NCBI GenBank assembly: GCA_025024175.1
Contig: QCXZ01000064.1
Coordinates: 22,564,286-22,628,285 of the forward strand
Origin: Rhyzopertha dominica
Lineage: Eukaryota; Arthropoda; Insecta; Coleoptera; Bostrichidae
Reading direction: 5' to 3'
DNA: 64,000 nt
The notes under the pieces were generated by a model that had not been told where the DNA came from, made no database searches, and worked only from the letters and a program-made list of their open reading frames with translations. This document shows positions 1 through 12,220 of the stretch, piece by piece (position 1 is the first letter of the stretch; each line of letters begins with the position of its first letter). The translations under genes were made by a program, and so were the position numbers.

Positions 1-3000
1 AAAGTAGTTTTTACATCCATTTTAAATAAAGGCCACCCATAATGATTTGCAACTGCAATGGACTGTTTCATTGGGTGCCTTCAGAAGAGAATGGTTTACT
101 TGCACTAATTTTATTTTTGGATAAATCTGCCAAAATTCAATGGTCATTATTAAGTTTATTTCACAGATGAAAAATTAGCACTTGCAAAAAATTGTAAATG
201 CATAAAATTATTAATTAAAAATTGCATTTGGCCCTTTAAATTTCAAGTGACATCAAAAAGATTTCCATGTCTCTATAGTCGAGTCAGTTATGTGCATACT
301 CGACGCCCGTAAAACGTATAAATGCTGGAACAATGATTGACGAGTGGCAATGACATCTACAAGCAGAGGGGCACACGCTGTTCCCTCTAACTTCTTTATT
401 TGGACTATTCTGACGTCACAGCGATTCAGTGTTCGTTTTGGCGTGCAGATGATGTTACCAAGATAGGGCGAAGTAGAAAATGCTCCTTGCTGCTGAACTG
501 ACTGTTTTTGACTGTTTTATCAGTGACTGCTTTTGGTTTACCAGAATGTGGTGTTCCCTTGCTTCTTGTTTTGCAGCATCTTCATTCATTCAATCTATAA
601 GGGTTATATATTAATAAGAAGACTGTTTGTTTAGCATTTATAGCTTATATATTCTGGTTCGTTGTTAGTTATTTCATCTTGCCCGTAGAATATTTTACAG
701 TGTGATTTCTAGGAATCTGCTGTAGGGCTCAAGCGACTATAACATTCATATTTCACATAGTGTTCAGAAGTTTTTCTTAGGTTGCATTGAGGATATTTGC
801 CCTTAATTTTATTTGTTTCACAGCCCAGGATATAAGTGGCAGTCGGAGAGGGTTAATTCATTCACTGTTCTCGCCTGAACGGTCCAAACAAGTGATGAAA
901 CTAGTCCTGGAATCTGAATGAATTGACCAGAGCAGATATTATTTATTTCATCTTCTGGTCCGTTGCAGAAACATTTTCATCTACCATTCTTTCTCAAATA
1001 TAACTGACACTATGCTGTAACCTTTTTTGTTGTGTGAAGATAACTTTAGCATTTCTTCTTGAATTACTTTTATTGAATTCAAACTGAAGTTACTATAACT
1101 TTAACAACATTTAATATATCAACTGTGTCGAATGCTTCAATTTTTCACTCATTATTTTTGTGTTGGAAACAAAGGGAGAAGTGTGACTTATAAGAAGGAA
1201 AAGCGATTTAGAATTTCGAATGTTAATTATGGTGTTGACCAGCTAATTTATTTTATGACATCTCCTTTTTACAAACAAAATTTTGCAGTTGCAACAGGAT
1301 TTAACCATGCTCTATTGTGATAATTTGAGTAACAGTAAATTATCAGAACATATAGTGTTTGTTGAGTAAAGGGTAATTAACAGGTAATCTATATTGTGAT
1401 GTCAGATAGCAGGATATGATTTTTAACAGGTAACTGCTGGTACTACTCATATATAAAAATAGAGAACATTGCCAAGACAACAAAATACATAAAAACGTAA
1501 GTAAAGTTGTTTAATCTGATTTTGTGACACAAAACACTACTGAAAAAATTATGAGGGTAACCTATCTTTAGTGTTGATTATCGAGAAGTTAAAAAACATC
1601 AGTTTTTCTTTATTTAGTTGGAGGCATTCAGTTCATTTAATTCATTTGTTCCTAAACACTTTGTTGTTAATTGACATCACGATATCCTTTATTGGTAATT
1701 ACTTTGGTTTTGTTTAAGGATTCTAGAAATGCTTTAAACTATTTTACTAATAAATTTTATTATAAAGTTGGCAAATTGATATTAAAAGTTTTAAAATCTT
1801 CAGTAAAACAAAGACGTGGATTAGGGTCTTGCCTTGCAAATGGTCAAAAAGAGCTCATTATAGGTCCTGTCCACAAAGTAGAAATATTGACTAAAGAGAG
1901 AAAAACACTACTGAGGATTTATTGAATCTCTGTCATAAACTGGTTAATGGTTTGAGATCAAGCATTTCTTTCCGCAGTTTTAAAGGATTTATGATGGGGA
2001 CTGCAATAAGCCCCCATTAGGGATTCTTTGTTGGTTAGATTTATAACTTTAGTCAATGTTTCTATTTTCCAGATGGGCTCTATATACTAAATTGACATGC
2101 ATAGGTAATCTTATAACTATTTTGTCTGTAGTTCTATACAAGTGAAAAATGGTGTATATTCTACAAAAGGGGTAAAAAGGAAGTTAATGCATAAAATTTT
2201 AAAAGATTCTATGAGAAATTTATTGGTGACTTGTATTTGTCCTGGAGGATGATCCATAGAGTTGCAGATAAAATGTGTAACTTTTGTAGTAAATTACCAA
2301 AGTGCAATAACCTTGATGATCTCTGCAAAATTAATGTAGCTTTAAATTGCCTTCGGAAATCATTTATGTACAGTAATATTCTTGTGATAAGTACAGTCTA
2401 GTGTACAAAAATTAAAAAATATTTGTTAAGTCTGTAAGTGTTTCAACTCTTAAAAAAGCAGACACTAATTTTGCAACATTAAATACGAACTCTATTTGAT
2501 TTCTTGCAAGGCAGAACTTGCCTACCGAACAAACTAAAAACAAACATCAGTGAAGAATTTTTCAATCCATTATCTAGAAGTGGATCATATGTTCTCTACT
2601 GTCTGAAATTTTAAAATATTGAACGTTAGCATTTCTTGCACGTTATAAAAGTTCGGGTTCATTGCTGCATGGAAGAGAAGATTGCTGGCTGTGGAAAAGT
2701 TGGTCTAATGTAGGAGATATTCTGTGAAATATAGTACCTTGTATCCTAGCTGAGCTAATTGGGGAATCGGAAGGAAAAACCAAAACCGTTTCACTTTATA
2801 GAGTTTTTGAATTATATATCTATTTTAATATGAGTTTTTTGGAAAAAAACTAGCTAGGAGTGTGTGGTAACAAATTTGATTGTATGATTGTGAAAAATGA
2901 TAAGAATATCTGTGATAATGTTAGCGGTTGGCTTGTATGACGTGCTTGTCGTTTAACTTTAATTGGTGTATTGTGTAGGACCTTTGATTTAAAACCCCGA

Positions 3001-4784
3001 CAATCCGCGCTCCGTAATTGGTTGTTCCTAGATGTTGGATAACATGTTTTAGTTCACTTTGCCCAAGAAATTGTCTGCCTTGGATGTGTTTATCCAAGGA
3101 AATATACATGATGAGCTGTGTGCGTCCTACAATGGATCGTCGGAAAGTCAGTACTAATCGCACTGAACTAGTTCAGGGTACTTTCAGTGGTAGCCTACTA
3201 ACCTGTGCCTAGCTTTTTGCATATAGTTTACAAATTTTATAGTCAGTCACAGAGTATGACTTAATTTTTTTAAATTGTGTATAATCTTCACAGAATGTTA
3301 TCTTTTGTTGTTTACTTGTAGGTAGTTGTTAGGACAAAAAACTCCAGATAGTGCAAAACCGCTTAAAGTATATTGTTGAATTTGCAAAGCAACCTTTTCA
3401 GTGGTTAATGTACAGATATCACGACAATAGGCCCGAATTGCAGCATGGATAAATAATGCTGCAGTTTTGGCAAAATCAAACCCTCACTGCAGATTCTCTC
3501 TTTTTTTTTGATTTGTAATTAACAATGTGTATGTATGTATTCACTCTGCTTTTATCTGTAAATGTTATGCGCTATCTTTAACTTCATTTACAAACTGCCA
3601 TTTATTAGATTAGTAAAAAAAACCCATTAAAAGTTTGTGAACATTACGTTATACTTTTTTACATGATCTCGCTTTAACAAGGCTCTTTTATACATTACGG
3701 CGCTTTATATTTAAAATCGACAGAAAATAGTGCTTGCTGTTTGTTAAATAATGGTCAAGTCTGAAAATGCTCATAGCAAAACTGAATTTTGGGTGGTTGT
3801 CTTTCCAGCACAAAAAAAAATTGTTATCGTTGGCTGTAATGAATTATCAGTTTATGAAGTACAAATTTAGTTATGAACCAGGTGGATTGATCCGGTTTGT
3901 AGATATAGTTTGGATGTTTTTGGTGTATGCTATTTGTAATGATATTAAAAAATATATTCGTATCTCTTGTTTTATGTTGTTAGTTTTAATGTTCCTCTCC
4001 AGTATTGCTTAATTAGTATTTATTTTTGCATTTTATTACTTGTCAATTTACTCAACTCAAAACATTGTAGTATAGGGCATTTTTATGCCTAACTAAGTGT
4101 CCTATTTTGGATGGTCTGAGATGCTATTTGACTTATGCTTTATAATAGCTCGAAATGGAAAATTTGCTATTTCTGTTGCACTCTAGAGCAGCTATAATTA
4201 TAGTCAGAAATGCTAGTGATAAGTATATTATTAAATGTTGATATTTTGTACAAAAATAAACATCTTATGGTATAAATTAATAACAATAATCTTATGGATA
4301 TATAAGGTCACTGATTCTTGATAGGTACTGACAATGGTAGCGACATCTACATACTCACCATTAGGATCCGAAAACGGTAAGTCATATGAAGTTGCTTAAT
4401 GATGATTTTCATAACGTACAAAAAAGTGGTGTGACAGAAGAGCCATGTGGCATAACGAAGCTCCCACCAGTGTTTAAATACAAAATATAAGTCACTGGAT
4501 AGGTTAAGATAGGTAGGATAGACAGGTTTTGACCAGCTCAATCCCTAGAGTATATCGTATATATTTTTGTGCTTGGAGTCATTTAAAACCTTCGGAGTAT
4601 AAGATTCGTATTTAAGAATTAGAAGACAAGAAATCACGTTATTGTTTTATGTAGGGTTTTTGAAGATTCTTCGTGAATTTTTGATTGTATATGCAGGTCA
4701 ATCTGCTAATGTTAAGAGTTTAAACATTTTTCAAGAATGGTAGCACATAGTAGTGCTACCTCTTAGTTTTCAATATGTTATTTA
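1..4784. other. No recognisable gene; AT-rich noncoding sequence
   Basis: I see no supported gene here. Reading frames are short (under 85 codons), rich in A/T codons and lack family motifs. An 80-codon frame at 2921-3163 (minus) and one of 81 codons at 3767-4012 (plus) are the longest; neither resembles a family I know. A palindromic CRE-like octamer (TGACGTCA) lies at 411-418, but a single octamer is expected by chance in a window this size. Confidence 0.5.
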
Positions 4785-5624
4785 AAAAAACCGCTGCAAA
4801 TTGAATTAATACTTCTACATCCAATTGTCAAAATGACATTTACATTTTTATTTCTTATACTATACGATTAGTAATCAGGTTTTGAGCATTTTGTTCTCTA
4901 CGCATTTATTCTAAGACAAACAGTCCTCGTGATATTAGCAAAAATATATAAATTTAAAATCGGTTTTTTCCAAATAATTCGAAAATTATTAACTTAACAA
5001 AAAAATTACAAAAGTGCATTCTGATCAGAAATTTGATTTTCTATATAATACCAAATTTTAAAAAAATCGTATGAGCAGGGTCCAAAATAGGTTTTCGAAA
5101 ATATCAAAATTTTGAATAAATTTTCTAAGACACTTTTTGTGAGAAATTTTATTTCCCATCTGATGGTATTTTCATTTTTTGAATATATTAAATATATTCG
5201 GAGATATTTAGGAAAAACCGTTTTCTTCAAGTGACGCTACTTTGCTAATATCTTCTAAACAGTTTGTTGCACCGAAAATTTATAAGAACTATAAAACTCG
5301 TAGTTATACTACTAATCACATACTAAAAAGAAAAAATAAAAAAAAATTGCAAAAAGGGTAGTTACCCCCCAATTTCGCCCCCTTCCCGATACCCTACTTA
5401 CCCCACAAACAATAGGTCTCTTTGGGTAGTTGAGATTTATATGTTTGCCAAATTTCAAGTTCATATATTAAGTCTTTTGAAAGTTATCGTGTCCACAAAC
5501 AAAACCAGACAAATTTTTTTTGCTCAAATTTTGTTTTTTGCGTTTTCGCCCATTTTAAAGCAAATGAGCAAATAAAAAATTTTGAATTTTTTTTGCGATA
5601 CAATACTTCCACATCCAACGGATG
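4785..5624 (-). repeat. Dispersed 0.8 kb repeat, copy 1 (reverse orientation)
   Basis: This is the reverse complement of the repeat at 42613-43430 and shares its edges with the shorter copy at 32279-32772. Outer landmarks are ACATCCAATTGTCAAAATGAC on the left (4817 onwards) and ACTTCCACATCCAACGGATG on the right (ending 5624). The terminal motifs TGGATGTGGAAGT and ACTTCCACATCCA are inverse of each other, as in a nonautonomous DNA transposon. No coding capacity is convincing; the 75-codon frame inside (5006-5230) is repeat sequence that recurs in copy 3. Confidence 0.7.
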
Positions 5625-5639
5625 ACAAACAAGATGTTT

Positions 5640-6995
5640 CTGACTCTCTTATAAACAATTTATTAGCAGAGATATAAACACGATGTTTGTGGGAAATTTC
5701 TGAATGTGGAACACCTGTATATTACTTGATATTCTAAATCAGCTATTTAAACTATTTTCAAACCAGGATAGCTCATACTAGGGCTACCTTTTATTGTTTT
5801 TAAAATATAAAAAAGAAGATTATTCTCGCTTCTATAAAAAGTTTATTAGTAGGGATATGGACTTGTTTGTGGGAAATTATTTGAACAGGTAAAGGCTTTG
5901 CTTTTACCCACAAACTTTTAATACAGGATGTTTGATCTTAATGTGGCGATCACAAATTCCATTTCATTATAATATGGAACACCCTTCATATTATTTAAAC
6001 TTTTTTTAACACCTTAGATAAGGAAAGGTAGAGGTATACATAGCAACGTATAGCTAAGCGTTTGGTGCATATACCAAAAGTGTTATCATAAATGAACAGC
6101 CGCCATTTTAACTAGGCCTGACAGGACTTGTCAAACACCATATATTCCTGTGACATTAAAAGATTTTTCCCAAACAAAAGCATTCGTGCAACATGGTTTT
6201 ATGTGTAGCTTGTAGGTGTAAAGGTAGGAGTGAAAAAATCAGCTTCTACGAGTAGGAGCTGTATCCTTTCAGTGGTGTAGGTCAATTTTCCTTATTTCTG
6301 CTAACTAGATGCCCTATATACATGCTAGTATGCCACTGCCCACCTGTGCCATTTGGTAACACTTTAGCTTATTACACATGGTGTCCATCTTTTTTCCTTG
6401 TCTTTAAGGTAGTACATAGGGCCACCCTTTTAATTTTGTGAAATATAAAAAATAATTTACAAAGTCTATTAGTAGAGATATTGACACAATGTTTGTGGAA
6501 AATTATATGAGACGGCAAGGGGCTTGCACAAATTTTTTGTACAGGCTGTTCAATATAGATTTGGTGATAGCGAGTTGCAGTTTTTTATATCGAACACCCT
6601 GAGTATTAAAATGCATGTCTATGCTGTGCTGTCTACACCTCAACCAACTGCAGATAGTACTATTTCGCTGTCATTACAGCTCATCAGTGCAGTTTAGGTC
6701 TAGTGTAAACAACACGGTATAGAACTGGTTTTGCTTATATACCAAAGCAATGGTATTATTTGATATTTCTAATCTGCTTTTTTCAAACAGGGTACATTAG
6801 TACAACTATTTTTTTTTAGTTTTCAAGATATTAAAGACAAATGACAAATAAAAGTTTATTAGTAGAGATATCATGATGTTTGCGGGAAATATTTAGACTG
6901 TAAACACTGCCTTTATGTCTTTATAGAGGATGTTTGATGTAAATGTAGCGACCACAAATTTCATTTTTATATTATATTATTNGATATTCAAAATC
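5640..6995. repeat. Degenerate long-unit repeat array
   Basis: A module containing 'TTATTAGTAGAGATAT..' followed by 'GATGTTTGTGGGAAAT' and, about 50-100 nt later, 'GGATGTTTGAT(C/G)TTAATGT' recurs near 5650, 5845, 6465 and 6855. Each copy is preceded by a 'GCTACCTTTTATT..TTTTAAAATAT' type segment, and most are followed by a 'TGGAACACCCT' type segment. The copies are diverged and unequally spaced (about 190 to 620 nt), with a half MITE (6605-6691) lying between two of them. I cannot tell an old tandem array from several insertions of one short repeat. Confidence 0.5.
6605..6691 (+). repeat. Half copy of the foldback MITE
   Basis: These 87 bases match, by eye without a mismatch, the left arm of the foldback element at 58595-58748 (from ATTAAAATGCATGTCTATGC to TCATCAGTG). 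The right arm is missing. A third relative in the opposite orientation is at 28889-28968. Confidence 0.75.
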
Positions 6996-8883
6996 AGGTG
7001 GTCATATTGAATATTTAATGAGTTCTATTAGCTTTTTAAAATTTATNATGNTATTTATTTATATATTTAGTAAANTGAATTGCATGAACTGTAAAAATTA
7101 AGTTGCAGATGCAGGGCAAAATGCAAAAATGCAGTACACCTCTTATAGTATCACAATCTGCCCTTGTAATAGCATCTTTGTATTTTTTTAACACAAAGAT
7201 AACTTGTAATTTAAAAACAAGCCTTCATAAATCACAGCAAGGTAATTTTAAACCTGCTTACCTGATTTTAAAAAATATTTTTAAGTTATAGAACAGAAAA
7301 TTATAAGTCTGCCAAAAAGAGTGTCAGTTAAAATCCATCGATTTGATATGCTTGTATTGTAATAACCAGTAATTAAAGCAATATTTTCAAACCAGCTCTA
7401 ATATTCTTATTTGGATTGTAGAGGTGATAGATATGCCTAATATTTGAAAATGAAGCACTATATCTATTAATAATCATAAACGAGTTGTGCATCGTTAAAT
7501 GTTTTTATTTTTGTATTATATACCCACAATGTTTTGAATGTAGACACAACTAACACTGCCTTACATCAGCTCTAGGAGTTTCATTGCTGAAGAGCAGTTT
7601 TGAAAATGAATACAAATCAACAAGATGACGTTATCTAACGATGATTGAATGAAACTTTAGACACATACAATAAAAACGTTTTCTTTTCAATTTGTTCAAT
7701 ATGTGGAAAATAGTCTCTATATGATAGAGTAGGTATACCTGATATAAAGAACTGTGTGTTTAATAGTTTTAATACATCCGCAAATGTGTCAGTTTTCATT
7801 TTATACAGATTGCTAGTAATAGCTCTTTAATATTCATAATAGGCAAGTAGGTAAAAGTGGGTAAAGATTTTTTCACTAGTTTTGGTTTTCTCCAGATATA
7901 AATTATTGTCTCTAAAAGTTAGTCCTCTTATAAACCATTTCTCACAAAGTAGTGCTGTAAATCAAGATGTGCACATCACAACTGTAATATTTCGTATTAT
8001 ATATAAAAAACAGTTAAAAATAATAATAACAGTAATAATAATAATACCTACGAAAACTTAAGTTTTATCGCAGACAAAAAAATACTAAAAGTTGCCCATG
8101 GAAATTATATAGACAATCTCCAGTTTATCTTTGACTTAGTGTAGGAGTGTATTAGTTTTCAATAATTCATTACATTATAAAATTTGAAATTGCATAATAT
8201 TAAAGTAATGTTTTATTTAGTATTATTCTTTGACAGATTGTAAAACTGTTGTAGTCCTGTGTAAAAAGCAAGTGTACAAAGAAATCATGGCAAATGAATG
8301 ATTTGTAAACATTAAAAAGAAAAAAAATTGTTTATTTGTGGTGAAGAATCGAATGTATTAAAACAAGCAGATCAATGAAATTGTTGATGACCCCATATTT
8401 CGAAAACCAATGAGTTTAAAATTTGCAAAATTTGTTGCATTAAATTCAGCTTAAATTAAACATTGACTTGCTCAAACCTTTTTATCCTTTGGGATATGGT
8501 GTAAAATAAGAAAAATAAAAAAATTTGTTTGACCATTGTCAAGCAAACTTCTTTATTTTTCTGTAACTGTAATCCTGAAGATTGGTTCACAGAACAAGAC
8601 AAACAATTTTTTAAAGCTCAGGTCTTCTTTACTAGCATGATGTTAATTAAACTTCTTTTGAAATAAGGTACCTTTTTATATGCTATGCATATTTATTAAG
8701 TAGTATACATAAATAATAGCTAAACGAAGTAGTAAAAGTTTTGATAATGCTCTGGTGCCAGTTTCTACTTCTTAATTAAATAGGTCAAGAAAAAATGTAC
8801 CCATTTTTGCATTGGGTATTTCAGATATTCCGCACTCATATGATCTTAGAATATTACAACACACATTCACATGGAATGATACT
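6996..8883. other. No recognisable gene
   Basis: AT-rich sequence with several isolated ambiguous bases near 6980-7075. A 62-codon frame at 7103-7291 has no recognisable domain. A short (AAT)n-like run lies at about 8022-8046. I see no exon-like, GC-raised segment with splice signals until 8941. Confidence 0.5.
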
Positions 8884-8889
8884 TTTATT
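8884..8889 (-). promoter_or_regulatory. Poly(A) signal AATAAA of the 8941-9211 exon
   Basis: On the minus strand AATAAA (plus-strand TTTATT) occurs about 52 nt beyond the stop codon of the adjacent GC-rich exon. This spacing is compatible with a short 3' UTR. Confidence 0.5.
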
Positions 8890-8940
8890 GACAATGAAAT
8901 AAATAACAGCATTAACACTTCATCTTGTTAATCTTGACGC

Positions 8941-9211
8941 TTAAAAATATGAGATATTCACAAATATCACAGGTGGTATTGGTCCCGGTGCCGAGACTTT
9001 GATTGGATTCTTGGGGGTTACACCGAACTTTCTTTGTGCGGGGGCGGGGTTTGTGTGGCGCAGTTCCTTGACTGAAGAATCGGAGCCCATGTGACATGAT
9101 ACGGCTTCACTGGCATCTGAGTCGCAGAATTGCGTTTCGTTGAGGGACGGGCTGTTATAGTGTATGGGGCTATGGGGCCCATGCCCAAGCTGCCACAAGC
9201 CATGATGCCCT
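8941..9211 (-). CDS. 3'-terminal coding exon of an unidentified protein, possibly the Sidestep-like gene
   Basis: On the minus strand a pyrimidine-rich tract ending TTTTTGCAG precedes an open segment clearly richer in G and C than its surroundings. It reads 89 codons to a TAA at 8941-8943 when entered in phase 2, starting with a Gly-His-His-Gly-Leu-Trp stretch. A poly(A) signal follows. The predicted tail is polar, with Ser/Asp/Pro-rich segments (for example SPSLNETQFCDSD and QRKFGVTPKNP) and no domain, as expected of a cytoplasmic tail or disordered C-terminus. It lies downstream, on the same strand, of the Sidestep-like exons at 27423-33169, so it could be their distal alternative last exon. 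That is inference; no joining transcript can be seen. A second frame (phase 1 entry) is also open for about 64 codons. Confidence 0.55.
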
Positions 9212-9623
9212 CTGCAAAAAGAATAACAGTTTTACACTAAAAATTTTGCGATAAAAAAGCAAAAAAGGTCACATGTTCAGAATGGTTTTATAATTAGTCT
9301 TCTCTACATTTTTAATCACAGGGCTTTATGTCAAGCACCATGGGATACTAAAAATAATTATACTGTAAAATATCAGCAAAGGATTTTGAATATTTCATTT
9401 ATCAAATCCATATTTGGTCATTGATTTTACAAACTGAAGTAACTAACTCATTTTTCATGGTTTTACAGGATAGAGGATTAAATTTTATTGCAAGATGTCT
9501 CTTAAGAATACAGCTTAATAACTATAATAAATTAAGATTTTTTTAATGTTTGTGAGAGAGAAAGTATTATTTTCCGACAACTTAAATTTGATAAAATCAA
9601 AACTTTATCTAAATAATGTTGAA
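9212..9623. other. Intron-like AT-rich spacer
   Basis: No open frame of note. Begins with the acceptor tract of the preceding exon (on the minus strand) and ends where the 3' end of a LINE begins. Confidence 0.5.
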
Positions 9624-10400
9624 TTATATGAGATAGCTCTGATAGGCCTTAAAGGCTATTTTAATTCTTCTTCTCCATTGCCCTAGGTCGTTTGCCAAAT
9701 TCTGCCAATTCTGTATCCCGTGTACCTGCAAGTCCTTTTCCACTTCCTCAAGCCATCTTTTTCTTGGCCTTCCTCTTGTTCGTGTTCCTATAGAATTCTT
9801 GTCCTCATTACACACTTTGTAATTCTCCCCTCTGGCAGTCTCTGTACGTGTCCCAACCACCGCCACTGCATTTCTTTCACCACTGTGCAAATATATGTCT
9901 CCCTCCACATAGCTGCTTAATATCTTGATTTGTTCTTTGAGTCCATATATTATCTATCTTTTTCCCCATATGCATCCTCTGCAAGACTTTTCTTGTGTTC
10001 CCGCCAGTGTCAATGTTTCTGCAGCATATATTACTGTCGGCCTCAAAACAGCTTGATAAAGCCGTACCTACTTTCGTGGTATGTGTCACAATTTTATCCC
10101 TTAAAATGTGCTGTATTGCCCTCATTGCTCGATTTCTCTTTGCAACTATTTCCTCCTTCATATGCCACCTGTTTTACTAAACTGCACTCCCAGGTAAGTA
10201 AAAGTCTGCACCCTCCCAAACTTGTGTTCTTGCCCATTTTCAGACGCTACTGTTAAACATGTTTTTTCTCAATTCTTTGTGTCCCCCATGATCATAAATT
10301 TAACTTTTCCGTATTAATTATTAAACCCACTCTGTTTGCGGCACCCTCCAGTCTCTTCATCATTAGTTTCAGGCCCCTTTCTGTTTTGGAGATAAAGTAT
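9624..10400 (-). mobile_element. 3' part of RTE-like LINE (C-terminal region)
   Basis: The minus strand encodes the C-terminal region of an RTE-like LINE polyprotein. It includes the diagnostic GRPRKRWLEEVEKDL motif followed by W..LA.DLGQWRRRI and an upstream segment with AVAVVGT..R. The reading frame is broken into at least two pieces (9624-9908 and 9877-10161). Upstream (10300-10400) the strand reads the post-YADD segment (TERGLKLMMKRLEGAANRVG). This is the continuation of the reverse transcriptase at 12221-13995, from which it is separated by the DNA transposon at 10401-12220. It is a dead copy. Confidence 0.85.
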
Positions 10401-12220
10401 CAAGCAACGATCTATGAGACTGACTTATACAGAGGGTTTTACAGCTTGATGGCCGGCCGTCGTAAACTATTGTATCGTAAATGAGGGTTTTTACAACCTT
10501 ATAGTCGGCCGTCCTAAACTATTGGGATTAGTGGCACGCTTCAAAGTTCCTAAATGGGCCGTATTCAAAAAAATCTTGTTAGCTAAAATTTTAACTTTTC
10601 CACTATAAATTTTAGAAATTTGTTAGTAGTAATAATTTAGCAATCAATAAAACAAGAAGCTTTTATAACAAATTTTATTTAATGCAGACCTGATGCTAAC
10701 TGGCGCCTGGCGCGACCCGCGATCTGTTTTTATGTGATAATTTATTGGGTTTAAACTTTCCGATATATAAAATAAAAGCCTTTGCATGTCATAACGAATT
10801 TTTACAAATTTAATATAAAAACATATAAATTAGTAAGTAGAAAATTATTTACATTTGTTAGAAAAAATTTACAATAGAGCACAATAAAATTTCTACACGG
10901 TATCGATTATGTTCATTACAGTTTGTTAATAAGCAAATTACAAGAGTCACAAACTAAAAAAAATTACTCACTATCATTTTCACTGCTAAAATCACGATTA
11001 ACTTCTATTATTAATTTTTGTACATGATTCGCTCTGTACCGATTTTCAATGTCCAGTACATGCCGCACTGAATTTGCATCGACACTTGTTATTTCAGCTT
11101 CGTGTCTAATTTTTAGCAGCATTTCATTGTTAAATTTTCCACTGGTGTTCCCTCGTCGAATTCTTTGTTTCAACTGCCCCCTTAATATCATTTCAATGGG
11201 GTTGAAAATGCAATGATATGGGGGTAATCGTAGAATGGTGTGTCCACATTCAGAAGCGAAAATGTCAATTTTAAATTTCTTCGAAAAATTTTTTGTGCCA
11301 AGCACTTCCAACAATTGTTTTTTTGTGTAGTCCTCTTCGAAATATAAATCTTGTTTTCTTAAAAACTCTTGAATGGTTGCCTTATTAGTTGTATTTTATC
11401 CAGTTGCTCCGAATGGTAACTAACGTTGTCCATTACTATGACGCTGTTTGGTGGCAATTTGGGCAATAAAATGTTTTTGACCCAATTTTCAAACACTTCC
11501 GCATTCATACCAGAATAATAATCGGCGCTTGCTTCTTTTAACTTTTTACATTCAAGATACAGGGCTCCAGCTACGAAACCATTTTCTCCTCCTGCTTGTA
11601 GAATCATTATTCTTTTTTCTTTTGACGCCGGAATATTGACGTTGCACTTGGTACGCTTACATGCTGTAAAACTTGAAAATATAAGTAAACACATATGCTT
11701 TCAATACCTTTTATAGTAGGAGTAGAATAGTTCCGATTTCTTCTTATTTCCAAAAAAATGTACAGGTAGAAATTACGTTTATGTCCCTCCAGATTAAAAG
11801 AAAATATCAACTTGTGAAGAAACAGGGCAGAGGACGATTGCACACCGCGATCAAAAATTAGAAAGTATGGGCTGCCGCCACATTGAAATTGGAATGTTTA
11901 CCATTCATGGTTATAAAAATAGATACTACTCATTAAATTAGGAAAGAATACGATTTAGTCATACATTAAAAGCTATTAGATAGAAATATTTGTAGTTCAA
12001 ATAATAATACCAAGTTATGCTCATTGATTTATGTGATTTATGTGTACGGAAAATTTTTTAAAAAAGCCTAAACAAAATTATTGGATACGGTCCACTCCGC
12101 TGCAAAATAGTGGAACGTGCCGAACCCGTCTGTTATGTACGGCAGCTTCAGGTAATACTTGTAAACCATTGTGAGCGGTAATCGGCTGTTCGTATAATGA
12201 GTCTCATAGAGTGTTGCTTG
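10401..12220 (-). mobile_element. IS630/Tc1-type DNA transposon inserted in the LINE
   Basis: The ends are imperfect inverted repeats about 29 bp long. The left end (10401-10430) reads CAAGCAACGATCTATGAGAC and then TGACTTATAC. The right end (12192-12220), reverse complemented, begins CAAGCAACACTCTATGAGAC and ends TTATAC. The element interrupts a LINE just after its YADD reverse transcriptase motif, and the LINE continues on the other side. TA dinucleotides sit close to both ends, which fits the superfamily, but the exact target duplication is unclear. Inside, on the minus strand, is a broken transposase (10964-11700). Confidence 0.8.
10964..11700 (-). pseudogene. IS630/DDE_3-type transposase, frameshifted
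   Basis: Two overlapping minus-strand frames form one transposase. The upstream part (11359-11694) has RIMILQAGGENGFVAGAL and the block around SVIVMDNVSYHS, which carries the second catalytic Asp. The downstream part (10964-11314) has LRLPPYHCIFNPIE, which carries the third catalytic acidic residue (Glu) in the usual NPIE context. The join near 11400 needs a frame change: the expected sequence continues in the next frame for about 30 codons, so there is at least one frameshift. The N-terminal helix-turn-helix region and first Asp cannot be recognised. These motifs are typical of the DDE_3 family found in insect and hydra transposons. The element is probably inactive. Confidence 0.75.

Noticed and set aside
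411..418. Palindromic CRE octamer TGACGTCA
   Set aside because: A single 8-mer is expected about once by chance in a window of this size, and no promoter elements or coding exon stand nearby.
7103..7291. 62-codon plus-strand frame as a small gene
   Set aside because: Composition like its surroundings, no signal peptide, no domain and no flanking splice or promoter signals.
9720..10256. Plus-strand frames opposite the LINE
   Set aside because: They are shadows of the minus-strand LINE coding sequence (Leu/Ser/Phe/Cys-rich) and lack motifs of their own.
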